NCBI RefSeq assembly: GCF_000282335.1
Contig: NZ_AKJM01000075.1
Location: 1-64,000, forward strand
From: Pseudomonas sp. GM48
GTDB taxonomy: Bacteria > Pseudomonadota > Gammaproteobacteria > Pseudomonadales > Pseudomonadaceae
Length of the DNA stretch: 64,000 bases
Direction of reading: 5' to 3'
Shown here piece after piece: positions 40,907 to 49,975 of the stretch. Positions within the stretch are counted from its first letter, which is position 1. Every line of letters starts with the position of its first letter. The notes under the pieces were generated by a model. That model worked only from the letters and a program-made list of their open reading frames with translations. It was not told where the DNA came from and did not search any database. The position numbers and the translations under genes were made by a program.

Positions 40907-41128
40907 ATGAACGACCAAGCAGCCAAACCCGCAGTCCCGACAATCGACTTTCCGGCACAAGTCAGTGAACAGGCCATGGGGCGGGTACTTTTAGAGGGCA
41001 AGTGTTTAAACGGCGCTATCGTCAAAGTTCTGAACTGGGACGGCAGTGTCCTCGCAACGGCCCGGGTGGTGGGAGGAGCCGGGGTGGAGAGTGACGTTAG
41101 CGCCATGATCGAGTTTCAGGTCGTCTGA
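40907..41128 (+). CDS. Small protein of unknown function (73 aa)
   Basis: 73 aa, no cysteine pair, no membrane segment. The segment GAIVKVLNWDGSVLATARVV resembles a strand pair of bacterial Ig-like domains, in which GA.V.V.d..G.vl..a recurs, but the match is weak. The ATG follows CGGGAG. It is divergent from the GH20 gene and ends in its own terminator, so it is likely a real gene. No function is claimed. Confidence 0.6.
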   Translation: MNDQAAKPAVPTIDFPAQVSEQAMGRVLLEGKCLNGAIVKVLNWDGSVLATARVVGGAGVESDVSAMIEFQVV

Positions 41129-41210
41129 GTACCCGGGTTTGTTTTGTCGCCGTTTTTCGTCGCTTGCGCTGAGACGATAAATCGCTGGATGGACATCCGG
41201 GCTGTGACAG

Positions 41211-41241
41211 ATGCGGCAAGGGTGACCTTGCCGCATTTTTT
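41211..41241 (+). terminator. Intrinsic terminator after the 73-aa gene
   Basis: TGCGGCAAGG, short loop, CCTTGCCGCA followed by six T. A 10-bp perfect stem between the 73-aa gene and the end of cysZ. Confidence 0.92.
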
Positions 41242-41258
41242 CCTGTGTCCGAGGTCCG

Positions 41259-42011
41259 TCATTGCGGTGTAATCAGTGCCTCGCTACCGCGTTCGCGCAC
41301 CCAGAACAACGTCGCCCCGGCCACTGCCGCCGGCATCATCAGGATGTTGACCACCGGAATCAGCAACACCAGATAAACAATCCCGCCAAAACTCATGCTC
41401 TGCCAGCGCTTCTCGCGCAGCCAGCCAAGCATTTCGTTCCAGCCCAGCTTGTGGTTGTCCGCCGGGTAGTCGATGTACTGGATCGCCATCATCCACACCC
41501 CGAACAACAGCCACAGCGGCGCGGCGATGATGTTCACCACCGGGATGAACGAGAGGATGAACAGCCCGATCGCCCGGGGTAGAAAGTAGCCGAGCTTGCG
41601 CATTTCCCGGGCCAGGGTGCGCGGGATCATCGCAATCAGTTCGCCCCAGCTGAATGCCGGAAAGTCATCGGTGCCACGCACCACCACTTCGACTTTCTCC
41701 GCAAGAAAGCCGTTGAATGGCGCGGCAATGACGTTGGCGAGCATGGTGAAGGTGAAAAACACCATCAGCACGACGAGCACCACGAACAACGGCCAGAGGA
41801 TGTAGCTGAGAAAACTCAGCCAGTCGGGCAGTGACGGCATCAGCGTATCGACCCACAGGCTGAATTGGTGGCCGGCCAGATAGATCAATCCGACGAACAG
41901 CACCAGGTTGATTGCCAACGGCAACAGCACAAACAAACGCAGACTGGGGCTCAATACCAGCTTGAGGCCTTCGCGCAGGTATTGCGGGCCGGACAGAACA
42001 GGGGCGGGCAT
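41259..42011 (-). CDS. cysZ: Sulfate transporter CysZ
   Basis: 250 aa EI24/CysZ family membrane protein with about six hydrophobic segments (for example the [12 protein letters not shown] and [15 protein letters not shown] regions). CysZ mediates sulfate uptake for cysteine synthesis, which would feed cysD/cysNC upstream in the window. The ATG at 42011 gives the usual N-terminus; a longer in-frame start at 42122 is less likely. It is divergent from trxB, as in P. aeruginosa. Confidence 0.88.
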   Translation of the reverse strand: MPAPVLSGPQYLREGLKLVLSPSLRLFVLLPLAINLVLFVGLIYLAGHQFSLWVDTLMPSLPDWLSFLSYILWPLFVVLVVLMVFFTFTMLANVIAAPFNGFLAEKVEVVVRGTDDFPAFSWGELIAMIPRTLAREMRKLGYFLPRAIGLFILSFIPVVNIIAAPLWLLFGVWMMAIQYIDYPADNHKLGWNEMLGWLREKRWQSMSFGGIVYLVLLIPVVNILMMPAAVAGATLFWVRERGSEALITPQ

Positions 42012-43283
<1,272 letters not shown>

Positions 43284-43301
43284 TTCTGCTTTCGTCGAAA
43301 T

Positions 43302-43330
43302 AAAAAAACCGGCTTCGGCCGGTTTTTTTA
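43302..43330 (+). terminator. Intrinsic terminator after trxB
   Basis: AAAAAAACCGGC, TTC loop region, GCCGGTTTTTTT. Symmetric, so it may also act on the minus strand. Confidence 0.93.
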
Positions 43331-43362
43331 TGCCCACAATTTTATGCCTGAGCACATTCCAG

Positions 43363-43452
43363 TGTGGGAGCGGGCTTGCTCGCGAAGGCGGTGTGTCATG
43401 CAACATTAATGCTGGCTGATCCACCGCATTCGCGAGCAAGCCCGCTCCCACA
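43363..43452. repeat. REP palindrome (GTGGGAGCGGGC type)
   Basis: TGTGGGAGCGGGCTTGCTCG on the left, its reverse complement ending CCCGCTCCCACA on the right, 90 bp in all, in the convergent gap between trxB and the aminotransferase gene. Confidence 0.92.
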
Positions 43453-43512
43453 TTTAATTGATGTCGCACACAAATGTTGTGCTGGCCTCAATCTCTTTGT
43501 GGGACTTCGCTC

Positions 43513-44763
43513 TCACGCCAGTTTTGCCAGGCACGCTTCAAGAATATCCAGCCCCTCTTCCAGCACCGCAGCCTCGATGGTCAATGGTGCCAGCAAGCGA
43601 ATGATGTGCCGCGATTTGCCACTGGGCATCAACAGCAGGCCTGCGTCCCGTGCCAGGGCCAGCAGTTGGGTCAATTGAGCCGGCGCAGGCGAGCCACCGG
43701 CATTGATCAGCTCGATACCGCGCATCGCGCCGACACCGGTCAGGCGGCCCAGGTACGGTGTCAGGTTGTTCGCACGCCAGGTTTCATAGCGGCCGACAAT
43801 CGCTTCTTCCTGTTGTGAGCCCCAGGCATGCAGGTTGGCATCGGTCATTTCATCAAGGGTTGCCAGTGCCGCTGCGCAGGCGATGGGATTGCCGGAATAG
43901 GTGCCACCGAGTCCGCCCTTGGGCAGGTTGTCCAGCAGTGATTTGCGCCCGACCACCGCCCCCAGTGGAACGCCGCCGGCGATGCTTTTGCCGAGCAGGA
44001 TCAGGTCCGGTTCGATGCCCAGCCGCGAGAACGCGAAGCGCTGGCCGGTACGGCCGAAGCCGGACTGGATTTCATCGGCGATCAGCACAATGCCCTTGTC
44101 GTCGCAGTACTTGCGCAGCGCCTGGGCGAATTCGACTTCCATGGCCAGGAAGCCCGCTTCGCCCTGCACCGGTTCAACGATAAAGCAGGCGACGTCTTCG
44201 ACATCAATCTCGACACTGAACAGGCGTTCCATGGCTTTGAGGGCTTCGGTGCAGGTGACGCCGTTGTCCTGGCTGGGGAAGGGCAGGTGATACACCGGCC
44301 CCGGCAGCACGCCGATTTTCTGTTTGTAGGGCGCCACTTTGCCATTGAGGTTGAGCGTGGCCAGTGTGCGGCCGTGGAATGCGCCATCGAAGGCGATGAC
44401 CGCGCTTCGGCCGGTGGCGCCACGGACGATCTTCAGGGCGTTTTCCGCCGCTTCCGCGCCGCTGTTGGTGAGCATGCCACTGACCGGGTAACCCACCGGT
44501 ATGAACGCACTCAGGCGATCCATCAGTTCGAGGTAAGGCACATGGGGCGCGGCATTGAACGCGTAGTGGGTCAGTCGGGTGGCTTGTTCGCGAATGGCCT
44601 CGACGATACGCGGATGGCAATGGCCGAGGTTCAACACACCGATGCCGCCGACAAAGTCGATGTAGCGTTTGCCATCGGTGTCCCAGACCTCGGAGTTTTT
44701 GCCGTGGCTGAGCGTGACAGGGTGAACGATGTTGATCGACTGGCTGATGGTTTCGCTGCGCAT
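43513..44763 (-). CDS. Class III omega-aminotransferase (4-aminobutyrate / 2-aminoadipate type)
   Basis: 416 aa class III PLP enzyme: TNSGAEAAENALKIVR, IADEIQSGFGRTG with Asp230, and Schiff-base Lys259 in LLGKSIAGGVPLG. GabT-like proteins of this length in Pseudomonas include the 2-aminoadipate transaminase of lysine breakdown, so either GABA or 2-aminoadipate is possible. It stands alone, without a succinate-semialdehyde dehydrogenase next to it. Confidence 0.85.
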   Translation of the reverse strand: MRSETISQSINIVHPVTLSHGKNSEVWDTDGKRYIDFVGGIGVLNLGHCHPRIVEAIREQATRLTHYAFNAAPHVPYLELMDRLSAFIPVGYPVSGMLTNSGAEAAENALKIVRGATGRSAVIAFDGAFHGRTLATLNLNGKVAPYKQKIGVLPGPVYHLPFPSQDNGVTCTEALKAMERLFSVEIDVEDVACFIVEPVQGEAGFLAMEVEFAQALRKYCDDKGIVLIADEIQSGFGRTGQRFAFSRLGIEPDLILLGKSIAGGVPLGAVVGRKSLLDNLPKGGLGGTYSGNPIACAAALATLDEMTDANLHAWGSQQEEAIVGRYETWRANNLTPYLGRLTGVGAMRGIELINAGGSPAPAQLTQLLALARDAGLLLMPSGKSRHIIRLLAPLTIEAAVLEEGLDILEACLAKLA

Positions 44764-44882
44764 GAATGACCGGCTCGGAAGAAGGAGGAGTTCTTTTTAT
44801 CTAAGCCGGGAGCAGTGGTACGCGGCAAACGAAATAAAGTGGCCGGGTCAATCTTAAAAGTCGGAATGTGCTGTGGAACTCT

Positions 44883-44982
44883 TGTAGGAGCGAGCTTGCT
44901 CGCGATGGAGGCGAACGATAACGCGTAAAACCAGATACCCATCTGTGCTCTCGGGTTTTTCGCGAGCGAGCTCGCTCCTACA
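44883..44982. repeat. REP palindrome pair (GTAGGAGCGAGC type)
   Basis: TGTAGGAGCGAGCTTGCTCG on the left; the right arm reads TTCGCGAGCGAGCTCGCTCC before TACAG, with a GAGCGAG change from the usual GAGCAAG. Between hopJ and the aminotransferase gene. Confidence 0.88.
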
Positions 44983-44991
44983 GTACAGCGG

Positions 44992-45330
44992 TCAGCGGCG
45001 GGTCAGTGGCTGTTGGCTGAATTTCACACCGGCCAGGCCATGGGCAATCAACGCGCGGATATTGCCGTGGTCGCTGCCCTCAGGCGTGGCAACAACCGAG
45101 CGGTAATGCTCGCCGAACGCCAACAGGGCTTCTTCATCGCTCAAACCTTCGAGCAGCGCCAGACCCAGGGTCTTGCACGAACCTTCGTTCTGCCCGGCCG
45201 CGTTTTCCACGCCGCCATTGTTGAAGGCCTGAGGCTGATAGTCGTAACCGGCGGCGATGAAAGCCAGGGTGTCGGCGAAGGCGTGTTCGCCGCTGTTGAG
45301 GCTGGCGCGCAGGGTGTTCAAATCACTCAT
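44992..45330 (-). CDS. HopJ family type III effector-like protein
   Basis: 112 aa HopJ family protein (MSDLNTLRASLNSGEHAFAD, NNGGVENAAGQNEGSCKTLG). The family is named after a Pseudomonas syringae protein but occurs widely in non-pathogens without type III secretion, so an effector role is not implied here. The start overlaps the 3' end of the DUF1244 gene by 8 bp, so the two are translationally coupled. Confidence 0.85.
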   Translation of the reverse strand: MSDLNTLRASLNSGEHAFADTLAFIAAGYDYQPQAFNNGGVENAAGQNEGSCKTLGLALLEGLSDEEALLAFGEHYRSVVATPEGSDHGNIRALIAHGLAGVKFSQQPLTRR

Positions 45331-45619
45331 TGGGTTTTCCTTTGGCGAACGCCGCTTGCTGTTCGGCGTTGGCTTCCTGCTGATATTGGGCTTTCCATTC
45401 GGCGTACGGCATGCCGTAAACCACTTCGCGGGCTTCATCGAGGCTGACCTCGATCTGGCGCTCGTCGGCCGCAGCCTTGTACCACTTGGACAGGCAGTTG
45501 CGGCAAAAACCCGAGAGGTTCATCAGGTCGATGTTCTGCACATCCTTGCGGCTGTCCAGGTGGGCCACCAGCCGGCGAAAGGCGGCGGCTTCGAGTTCCA
45601 GGCGTTGTTGATCGGTCAT
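45323..45619 (-). CDS. DUF1244 domain protein
   Basis: 98 aa, DUF1244: a GFCRNCLSKWY block with two cysteines and the VVYGMPYAEWK motif. The function is unknown. Its 3' end overlaps hopJ by 8 bp, so the two form a two-gene unit. It is separated from folX by a 96-bp repeat-rich gap. Confidence 0.88.
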   Translation of the reverse strand: MTDQQRLELEAAAFRRLVAHLDSRKDVQNIDLMNLSGFCRNCLSKWYKAAADERQIEVSLDEAREVVYGMPYAEWKAQYQQEANAEQQAAFAKGKPNE

Positions 45620-45635
45620 GGCGGTCTCTGCGAGA

Positions 45636-45718
45636 CAGCTTCAAGCGGCAAGCTTCAAGCTGCAAGTTGGATTGCGGTGGCTGCAAGTTTACAGCTTGGC
45701 GCTTGTAGCTTGTAGCTA
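45636..45718. repeat. Degenerate AAGCTTCAAGC / TAGCTTGTAGC repeat
   Basis: Overlapping short copies such as AGCTTCAAGCGGCAAGCTTC and the later TTGTAGCTTGTAGCTA with partial inverted symmetry. This repeat family is common between Pseudomonas genes and differs from the REP elements. It lies between folX and the DUF1244 gene. Confidence 0.7.
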
Positions 45719-46087
45719 GCGACTCGCTGCAAGCGTAATCGACACCGACTCGGCAAATCGCAGCGCGTGGGGCTTGTCGACCTCGACCTCGGCATAGAGC
45801 ACCGATGCGTTGGCCATCACCAGGTCGAGAATTTCCTGGGTCAGGCGTTCGAGCAGTGCAAAGCGGTTGCCTTCCACATGGGCGATGATCGCCTTGGTGA
45901 TCGTGCGGTAGTTCAACGCGTGGTCGATGTCGTTGTCACGCACCGCTTCCTGGGCCGCGTACAGAATGGTCAGGTTGATCAACACATCCTGTTTGTTGAG
46001 GATTTCATCCTCATTGATACCGATGAAGGTACGCAGGCACAGGTCTTTGACCCGGATGCGTGCCATGCCTGGTTGAAGTTGTGGCAT
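45716..46087 (-). CDS. folX: Dihydroneopterin triphosphate 2'-epimerase FolX
   Basis: 123 aa, FolB/FolX T-fold enzyme ([20 protein letters not shown]). It epimerises dihydroneopterin triphosphate to dihydromonapterin triphosphate. With FolE and FolM it makes tetrahydromonapterin, the cofactor of phenylalanine hydroxylase in Pseudomonas. It starts 2 bp after the folE stop. Called FolX rather than FolB because of that operon. Confidence 0.9.
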   Translation of the reverse strand: MPQLQPGMARIRVKDLCLRTFIGINEDEILNKQDVLINLTILYAAQEAVRDNDIDHALNYRTITKAIIAHVEGNRFALLERLTQEILDLVMANASVLYAEVEVDKPHALRFAESVSITLAASR

Positions 46088-46089
46088 TG

Positions 46090-46650
46090 CTACTTGCTCC
46101 GTCCAATCAATTGCAGGAACTCCTGGCGGGTGTTGCTCGACTCGCGGAAGGCGCCGAGCATCACCGAGGTATTCATGGTCGAGTTCTGTTTCTCGACGCC
46201 GCGCATCATCATGCACATGTGCTGCGCCTCGATGACCACCGCGACGCCGGCCGCGCCGGTCACCTGTTGCACCGCTTCGGCGATTTGCCGGGTGAGGTTT
46301 TCCTGGATTTGCAGGCGTCGGGCGAACATGTCCACCAGCCGCGCAATCTTCGACAGGCCCAGCACCTTGCCGGTTGGAATATAAGCCACGTGCGCCTTGC
46401 CGATGAAGGGCAGGATGTGGTGTTCGCAAAGCGAGTACAGCTCGATGTTGTCGACGATCACCATTTCATCGTTGTCGGAGGCGAACAGCGCGCCATTGAC
46501 GATCTCTTCGACACTTTGCTCGTAACCATGGCAAAGGTACTGCATGGCTTTGGCTGCGCGCACCGGGGTGTCGAGCAGGCCTTCGCGGTCTGGATTTTCA
46601 CCGAGGCCGATGAGGATCTCTCGATAATTCTGGGGCAGGGATAACGTCAT
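46090..46650 (-). CDS. folE: GTP cyclohydrolase I FolE
   Basis: 186 aa type I enzyme. Zinc ligands sit in LCEHH (Cys75, His78) and in [17 protein letters not shown]. It converts GTP to dihydroneopterin triphosphate, entry step to folate and monapterin. folE is among the light-induced genes reported in P. putida, and this copy lies 2-4 kb from a LOV/MerR locus. Confidence 0.95.
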   Translation of the reverse strand: MTLSLPQNYREILIGLGENPDREGLLDTPVRAAKAMQYLCHGYEQSVEEIVNGALFASDNDEMVIVDNIELYSLCEHHILPFIGKAHVAYIPTGKVLGLSKIARLVDMFARRLQIQENLTRQIAEAVQQVTGAAGVAVVIEAQHMCMMMRGVEKQNSTMNTSVMLGAFRESSNTRQEFLQLIGRSK

Positions 46651-46670
46651 GGAAAATCCTCGCGGGACAC

Positions 46671-47381
46671 TTATTTGATGTGCCTTCCGCCGTTGACGGT
46701 CAGGGTGGTGCCGGTGACATAAGGGTTGTCGAGCAGATAACGCAGGCTCTGGTAGATCACTTCGCAGCCGGGCTCGATGCCCAGTGCGGATTTGGCCAGT
46801 ACCTTGGCGCGGTAGGCCGCGTCGTCTTCAGGGTTGAACAGTAGCAGGGCCGGCGCGATCCCGTTGACCTTGATGGCCGGCGCATACCTGGCGGCGAAGG
46901 ACAGGGTCAGGCTGTCGAGCCCGGCTTTGCTGGCGCAATAGCCAATGTGCTTGCTGCTGCCCTTACGGGTCACGTCATCGCTGATGTGCACGATGTCTGC
47001 GGGGCTTGAGCGTTGCAGCAGGTCGGCGCAATGCAGATTGATCAGGTAGGGCGCCAGCATGTGCACGCTGAACATGCGGGTGAATGCTGCGGCGTCGGTG
47101 TCCGGTGTTTCGGCCAGCCATTCGGAGGCATTGTGGACAATCGCCCGTAAACAGTCGGTGTGGGTTTTCAGCTCGCTGATGAAGGCGAGGATTCCGGCCT
47201 CGCTGGAGAAGTCCGCGAACACCGCCGTTGCACCCAGATCGCGCAGGGTTTGTACCCCGGGTCGCTCGCTGCGGTAGCTGAAAATCACACGATGGCCATC
47301 TTCCAGCAATCGCCGGGCGCAGTGCAGGCCGACACGCTGGCCGGCGCCGGTAATGAGGATTGGGGCTGCGGAAGTGGTCAT
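46671..47381 (-). CDS. folM: Dihydromonapterin reductase FolM
   Basis: 236 aa short-chain dehydrogenase with the cofactor motif TGAGQRVG (residues 11-18, pteridine-reductase type) and the catalytic Tyr148-x3-Lys152 (YCASK). It reduces dihydromonapterin to tetrahydromonapterin. It is the first gene of folM-folE-folX. The ATG at 47381 is supported by the family N-terminus. Confidence 0.92.
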   Translation of the reverse strand: MTTSAAPILITGAGQRVGLHCARRLLEDGHRVIFSYRSERPGVQTLRDLGATAVFADFSSEAGILAFISELKTHTDCLRAIVHNASEWLAETPDTDAAAFTRMFSVHMLAPYLINLHCADLLQRSSPADIVHISDDVTRKGSSKHIGYCASKAGLDSLTLSFAARYAPAIKVNGIAPALLLFNPEDDAAYRAKVLAKSALGIEPGCEVIYQSLRYLLDNPYVTGTTLTVNGGRHIK

Positions 47382-47456
47382 GAACGGCTCGCGTCGCGGT
47401 GAGAGCAAAACTATACCAGCGACGGCAGCGCTCTACCTATTATGCAAAACGGGCCT

Positions 47457-47562
47457 GTGTGGGAGCGGGCTTGCTCGCGAAAGCGTTGTGTCAGCCGGAA
47501 CAAATGTTGACTGACACACCGTCTTCGCGAGCAAGTCGGATCGCCGCACCGCCGCTCCCACA
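47457..47562. repeat. REP palindrome pair with a variant right arm
   Basis: The left arm is the standard TGTGGGAGCGGGCTTGCTCG. The right arm reads CGCGAGCAAG, then TCGGATCGCCGCACCG, then CCGCTCCCACA: 15 bases more than the standard arm. Same position of expansion as in the pair at 36340-36452. Confidence 0.88.
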
Positions 47563-47569
47563 AAGGTTA

Positions 47570-48139
47570 TCAGTGGTTTTGGGGGGCGGGTTCGGTGGGC
47601 AAACGGCGTACCGGCGTGCTGTTCAGCCAATTGGCCAGCAGGCGGGTCGACAGGGGAATGAAGAAATAGACCATCAGCGGCGTCAGGCACAGGGTACTGA
47701 TGAACACGCGGGGCAGCAGCGCCATCTCGCTGAGCAGCGGCTCCAGCACAAAGTTGAACAACAGTGATACCGGAAAGAACGCCAGCCAGATTGCCACGGC
47801 CTGTTTCCAGCGCGGCGGGCGTTGATCGACGGTGCCGAACCAGCCCTCGATGCCGCTGACCCGATGTTCCATCGGGTGGGCGAACAGATCGCTGCCGCGT
47901 CCGAGCCAGGCACTGCGTGAGGCGGAGTGCTCCCAAGCGTGCAGGGTCTGCTCGTCGGCGAAGCGGAAGATAATCTGGAACTCGTCATCGCCGGGCGGCG
48001 GAGCGAGTACGCCGGAGCCGAGGTAGCCGGGAAAGTCGGTGGCCAGTTGTTCGCCTTCGCGCAACCAGGCGATCAGATCCTGAAACCGGCCATTGGCAAC
48101 ACGACGCGCAACCATCAGCGTGACGGGAGAGGTAGACAT
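47570..48139 (-). CDS. Antibiotic biosynthesis monooxygenase-like domain with C-terminal membrane region
   Basis: 189 aa. An ABM/Dabb-type ferredoxin-fold domain (about residues 5-100, with PGYLGSGVLAPPPGDDEFQI and the RSAWLG motif) is followed by two membrane helices (about 123-140 and 150-170). Such membrane-anchored ABM proteins are widespread but their substrate is unknown. It is divergent from the MerR gene with a 213-bp spacer. Confidence 0.82.
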   Translation of the reverse strand: MSTSPVTLMVARRVANGRFQDLIAWLREGEQLATDFPGYLGSGVLAPPPGDDEFQIIFRFADEQTLHAWEHSASRSAWLGRGSDLFAHPMEHRVSGIEGWFGTVDQRPPRWKQAVAIWLAFFPVSLLFNFVLEPLLSEMALLPRVFISTLCLTPLMVYFFIPLSTRLLANWLNSTPVRRLPTEPAPQNH

Positions 48140-48287
48140 TGTATATCTCCGTAAGACATTTGCGTCGCTCCGGGTAGGAACTTCGCCAGGCACAGCGCCG
48201 GGGTGTCGGGCTGCGGCTTGAAACAAGCAAGGATTATTCCTGATTCTGCCAGCTTCGTCTTTGAACGTTTTTTCTTCGATTATGAAC

Positions 48288-48318
48288 TTGAATCACTATG
48301 GGGTGGCGGAGTTAGAAT
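48288..48318 (+). promoter_or_regulatory. Putative MerR-gene promoter with a 19-bp spacer
   Basis: TTGAAT (48288-48293) and TAGAAT (48313-48318) are separated by 19 bp. Long 19-20 bp spacers are typical of promoters controlled by MerR-family proteins, so this may be autoregulated by the gene it precedes. Confidence 0.5.
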
Positions 48319-48352
48319 GAGGACCCATCTGCACATGGACGTACAACCTTAG

Positions 48353-49312
48353 ATGCCTGTCCTTACTGACGTAGCTTCAGGTGTACCGCAGACAGTCTCC
48401 CTTGAACAGGAACAGCTCTTTCCGATTCGCGAGGTGGCGCGCCTGACAGGCGTCAACCCGGTCACGCTTCGAGCCTGGGAACGACGGTATGGCCTGATTG
48501 TTCCAATACGCACCGAAAGTGGGCATCGCCTGTACTCGATGTCCGATATCGAGCGTGTCCGCAGCATTCTCGGCTGGATCGAGCGTGGTGTTGCCGTCAG
48601 CAAGATCGGCAAGTTGCTGGCCAGGGCGGCGCCACTTCAAGTGCTGTCCCACATTATTCCCAGCGACATCGTGCTGGCCGACTATGCGCAATGGCAACGG
48701 CAGATCCGGGTAGCCGTCAGCGCGTTTGACGACGTTCAGCTGGAGCAGGTGTACGGACAGGTTTTTTCCAGCTACTCACTGTCGGTGGTGTTTCAAGACA
48801 TTCTGCTTCCGGTATGGAGGCAATTGCTGCAACGCCAGGATCAATTCGGCGGGACCAGCGAATGGATATTCCTTGATGGATTCCTGCGTTCGCGGGTGTT
48901 GCAACGCCTGCTGCTGATGCGCGATACCCGGCCGCGGCGAGTGGTCATCAGTGCCCTGGTTGGCCATTGCCGGGAACTCGAATTACTGATCGCCGCCCTG
49001 TTTCTGGGCTACCCGCAAACGGGGATTCGGGTGCTGCCCATTGGTCAGCCGTTCGATGAGTTGACCCTGGTCTGTGAACAGATCAAACCCCAGGCGCTGG
49101 TGCTGTTTTCCAATCATGTACCGGCTGTCGAATTGCCCCGGCGTTTAAATCGCCTGGCCTTAAGCCTCAATTGTCAGTTGTTGCTGGCCGGTGATGCTTC
49201 TGATCTGGCACAGGAGAGTCTGGCCGGGTCGTCGATCGGATGCCTGGGTAACGAAGGGGATGTCATGAGCCAGCGTCTGAAGCAGTTCCTGGCGGGCAGT
49301 CTGGATACTTGA
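48353..49312 (+). CDS. MerR-family regulator, class II LitR/PplR type (degenerate B12 domain)
   Basis: 319 aa. An N-terminal MerR HTH (residues 23-90, REVARLTGVNPVTLRAWERR) is followed by a CarH/LitR-like helical bundle and a B12-binding-like fold. The cobalamin ligands of class I LitR/CarH are absent. The His of the GExH block is replaced by Arg207 (GHCREL), and the Glu-His of the bundle by Glu170-Trp171. This fits class II LitR (PplR), which in P. putida works with a short LOV protein instead of B12. Such a LOV gene is 0.7 kb away. Confidence 0.88.
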   Translation: MPVLTDVASGVPQTVSLEQEQLFPIREVARLTGVNPVTLRAWERRYGLIVPIRTESGHRLYSMSDIERVRSILGWIERGVAVSKIGKLLARAAPLQVLSHIIPSDIVLADYAQWQRQIRVAVSAFDDVQLEQVYGQVFSSYSLSVVFQDILLPVWRQLLQRQDQFGGTSEWIFLDGFLRSRVLQRLLLMRDTRPRRVVISALVGHCRELELLIAALFLGYPQTGIRVLPIGQPFDELTLVCEQIKPQALVLFSNHVPAVELPRRLNRLALSLNCQLLLAGDASDLAQESLAGSSIGCLGNEGDVMSQRLKQFLAGSLDT

Positions 49313-49315
49313 GGT

Positions 49316-49921
49316 TCAGAGGTGCAGTGCGGGATGCGTCAATCGATGCTGTTGCAGGATGAATTGGCGCAGGCGTTCGGTTTCGTCCGTATCGCTCTGG
49401 TTAAGCTGATAGGCGTAGAAACCCTGTTCGTTTTCTTTCTCGAAAGTGCCGCGCAAGGCAATCCGTTCATAGCCTGAGGGGCTGAACCACAAGGCGAAAT
49501 GCTTCGGCGGCTTGGTCTTGTTGCGTACCTCCAGCAAGACCCCTTTGCACGATACTTCGTGCACCCACAGAGCGCCCGGTTGCCCCTTGGCGTTCTCCAG
49601 CGCTACCGGTTCGTCCAGGACCAGGCGCCAAGGCCGCACCATCGGCCCGTCCTCATAGATACTTGGCACGCCGAGACGCAAATGCAGCGCATGGAATTCG
49701 TCTTCCACCAGATGCAGCGGGAAAGTCAATTGCTGGTTTTCGAAACTGGCTTGAATGGTGACCTGCTCATGGGCCGCCAGGCGGGTGAGCAGGTCACGGA
49801 TTTGCGACCCACCGTTGACGAGCAGGCTCGACGTTGCATCCCGCACATTGAGCTGCGGGTTGTGTTGCATGGTCTGGATGAAATCCAGCTCATCCTGGGT
49901 CAGGAGTGCGTCGCGTTGCAT
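49316..49921 (-). CDS. PilZ-domain-like protein (YcgR-like), downstream of LOV
   Basis: 201 aa, soluble. The N-terminal half (about 35-95) resembles the YcgR N domain. The C-terminal part has the PilZ-like VSCKG (residues 123-127), matching the second half of the c-di-GMP motif, (D/N)xSxxG. A clear RxxxR is missing; Arg96 and Arg99 are two apart. So c-di-GMP binding is possible but unproven. It follows the LOV gene on the same strand by 54 bp and ends 3 bp from the MerR stop. Confidence 0.65.
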   Translation of the reverse strand: MQRDALLTQDELDFIQTMQHNPQLNVRDATSSLLVNGGSQIRDLLTRLAAHEQVTIQASFENQQLTFPLHLVEDEFHALHLRLGVPSIYEDGPMVRPWRLVLDEPVALENAKGQPGALWVHEVSCKGVLLEVRNKTKPPKHFALWFSPSGYERIALRGTFEKENEQGFYAYQLNQSDTDETERLRQFILQQHRLTHPALHL

Positions 49922-49975
49922 GGCCAGCTCGAAAGATATAGGTACAAAGTCATTGGTGATTGAAATTAATGACCA

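Noticed and set aside
44992..45330. HopJ as evidence for type III secretion
   Set aside because: HopJ-like proteins occur widely in strains without type III secretion, and no secretion or chaperone gene is nearby.
48140..48352. A PplR-type direct repeat (TGTACA-N12-TGTAYA) upstream of the MerR gene
   Set aside because: The nearest match, CGTACA with a distant TGTCCT, runs into the start codon and matches poorly.
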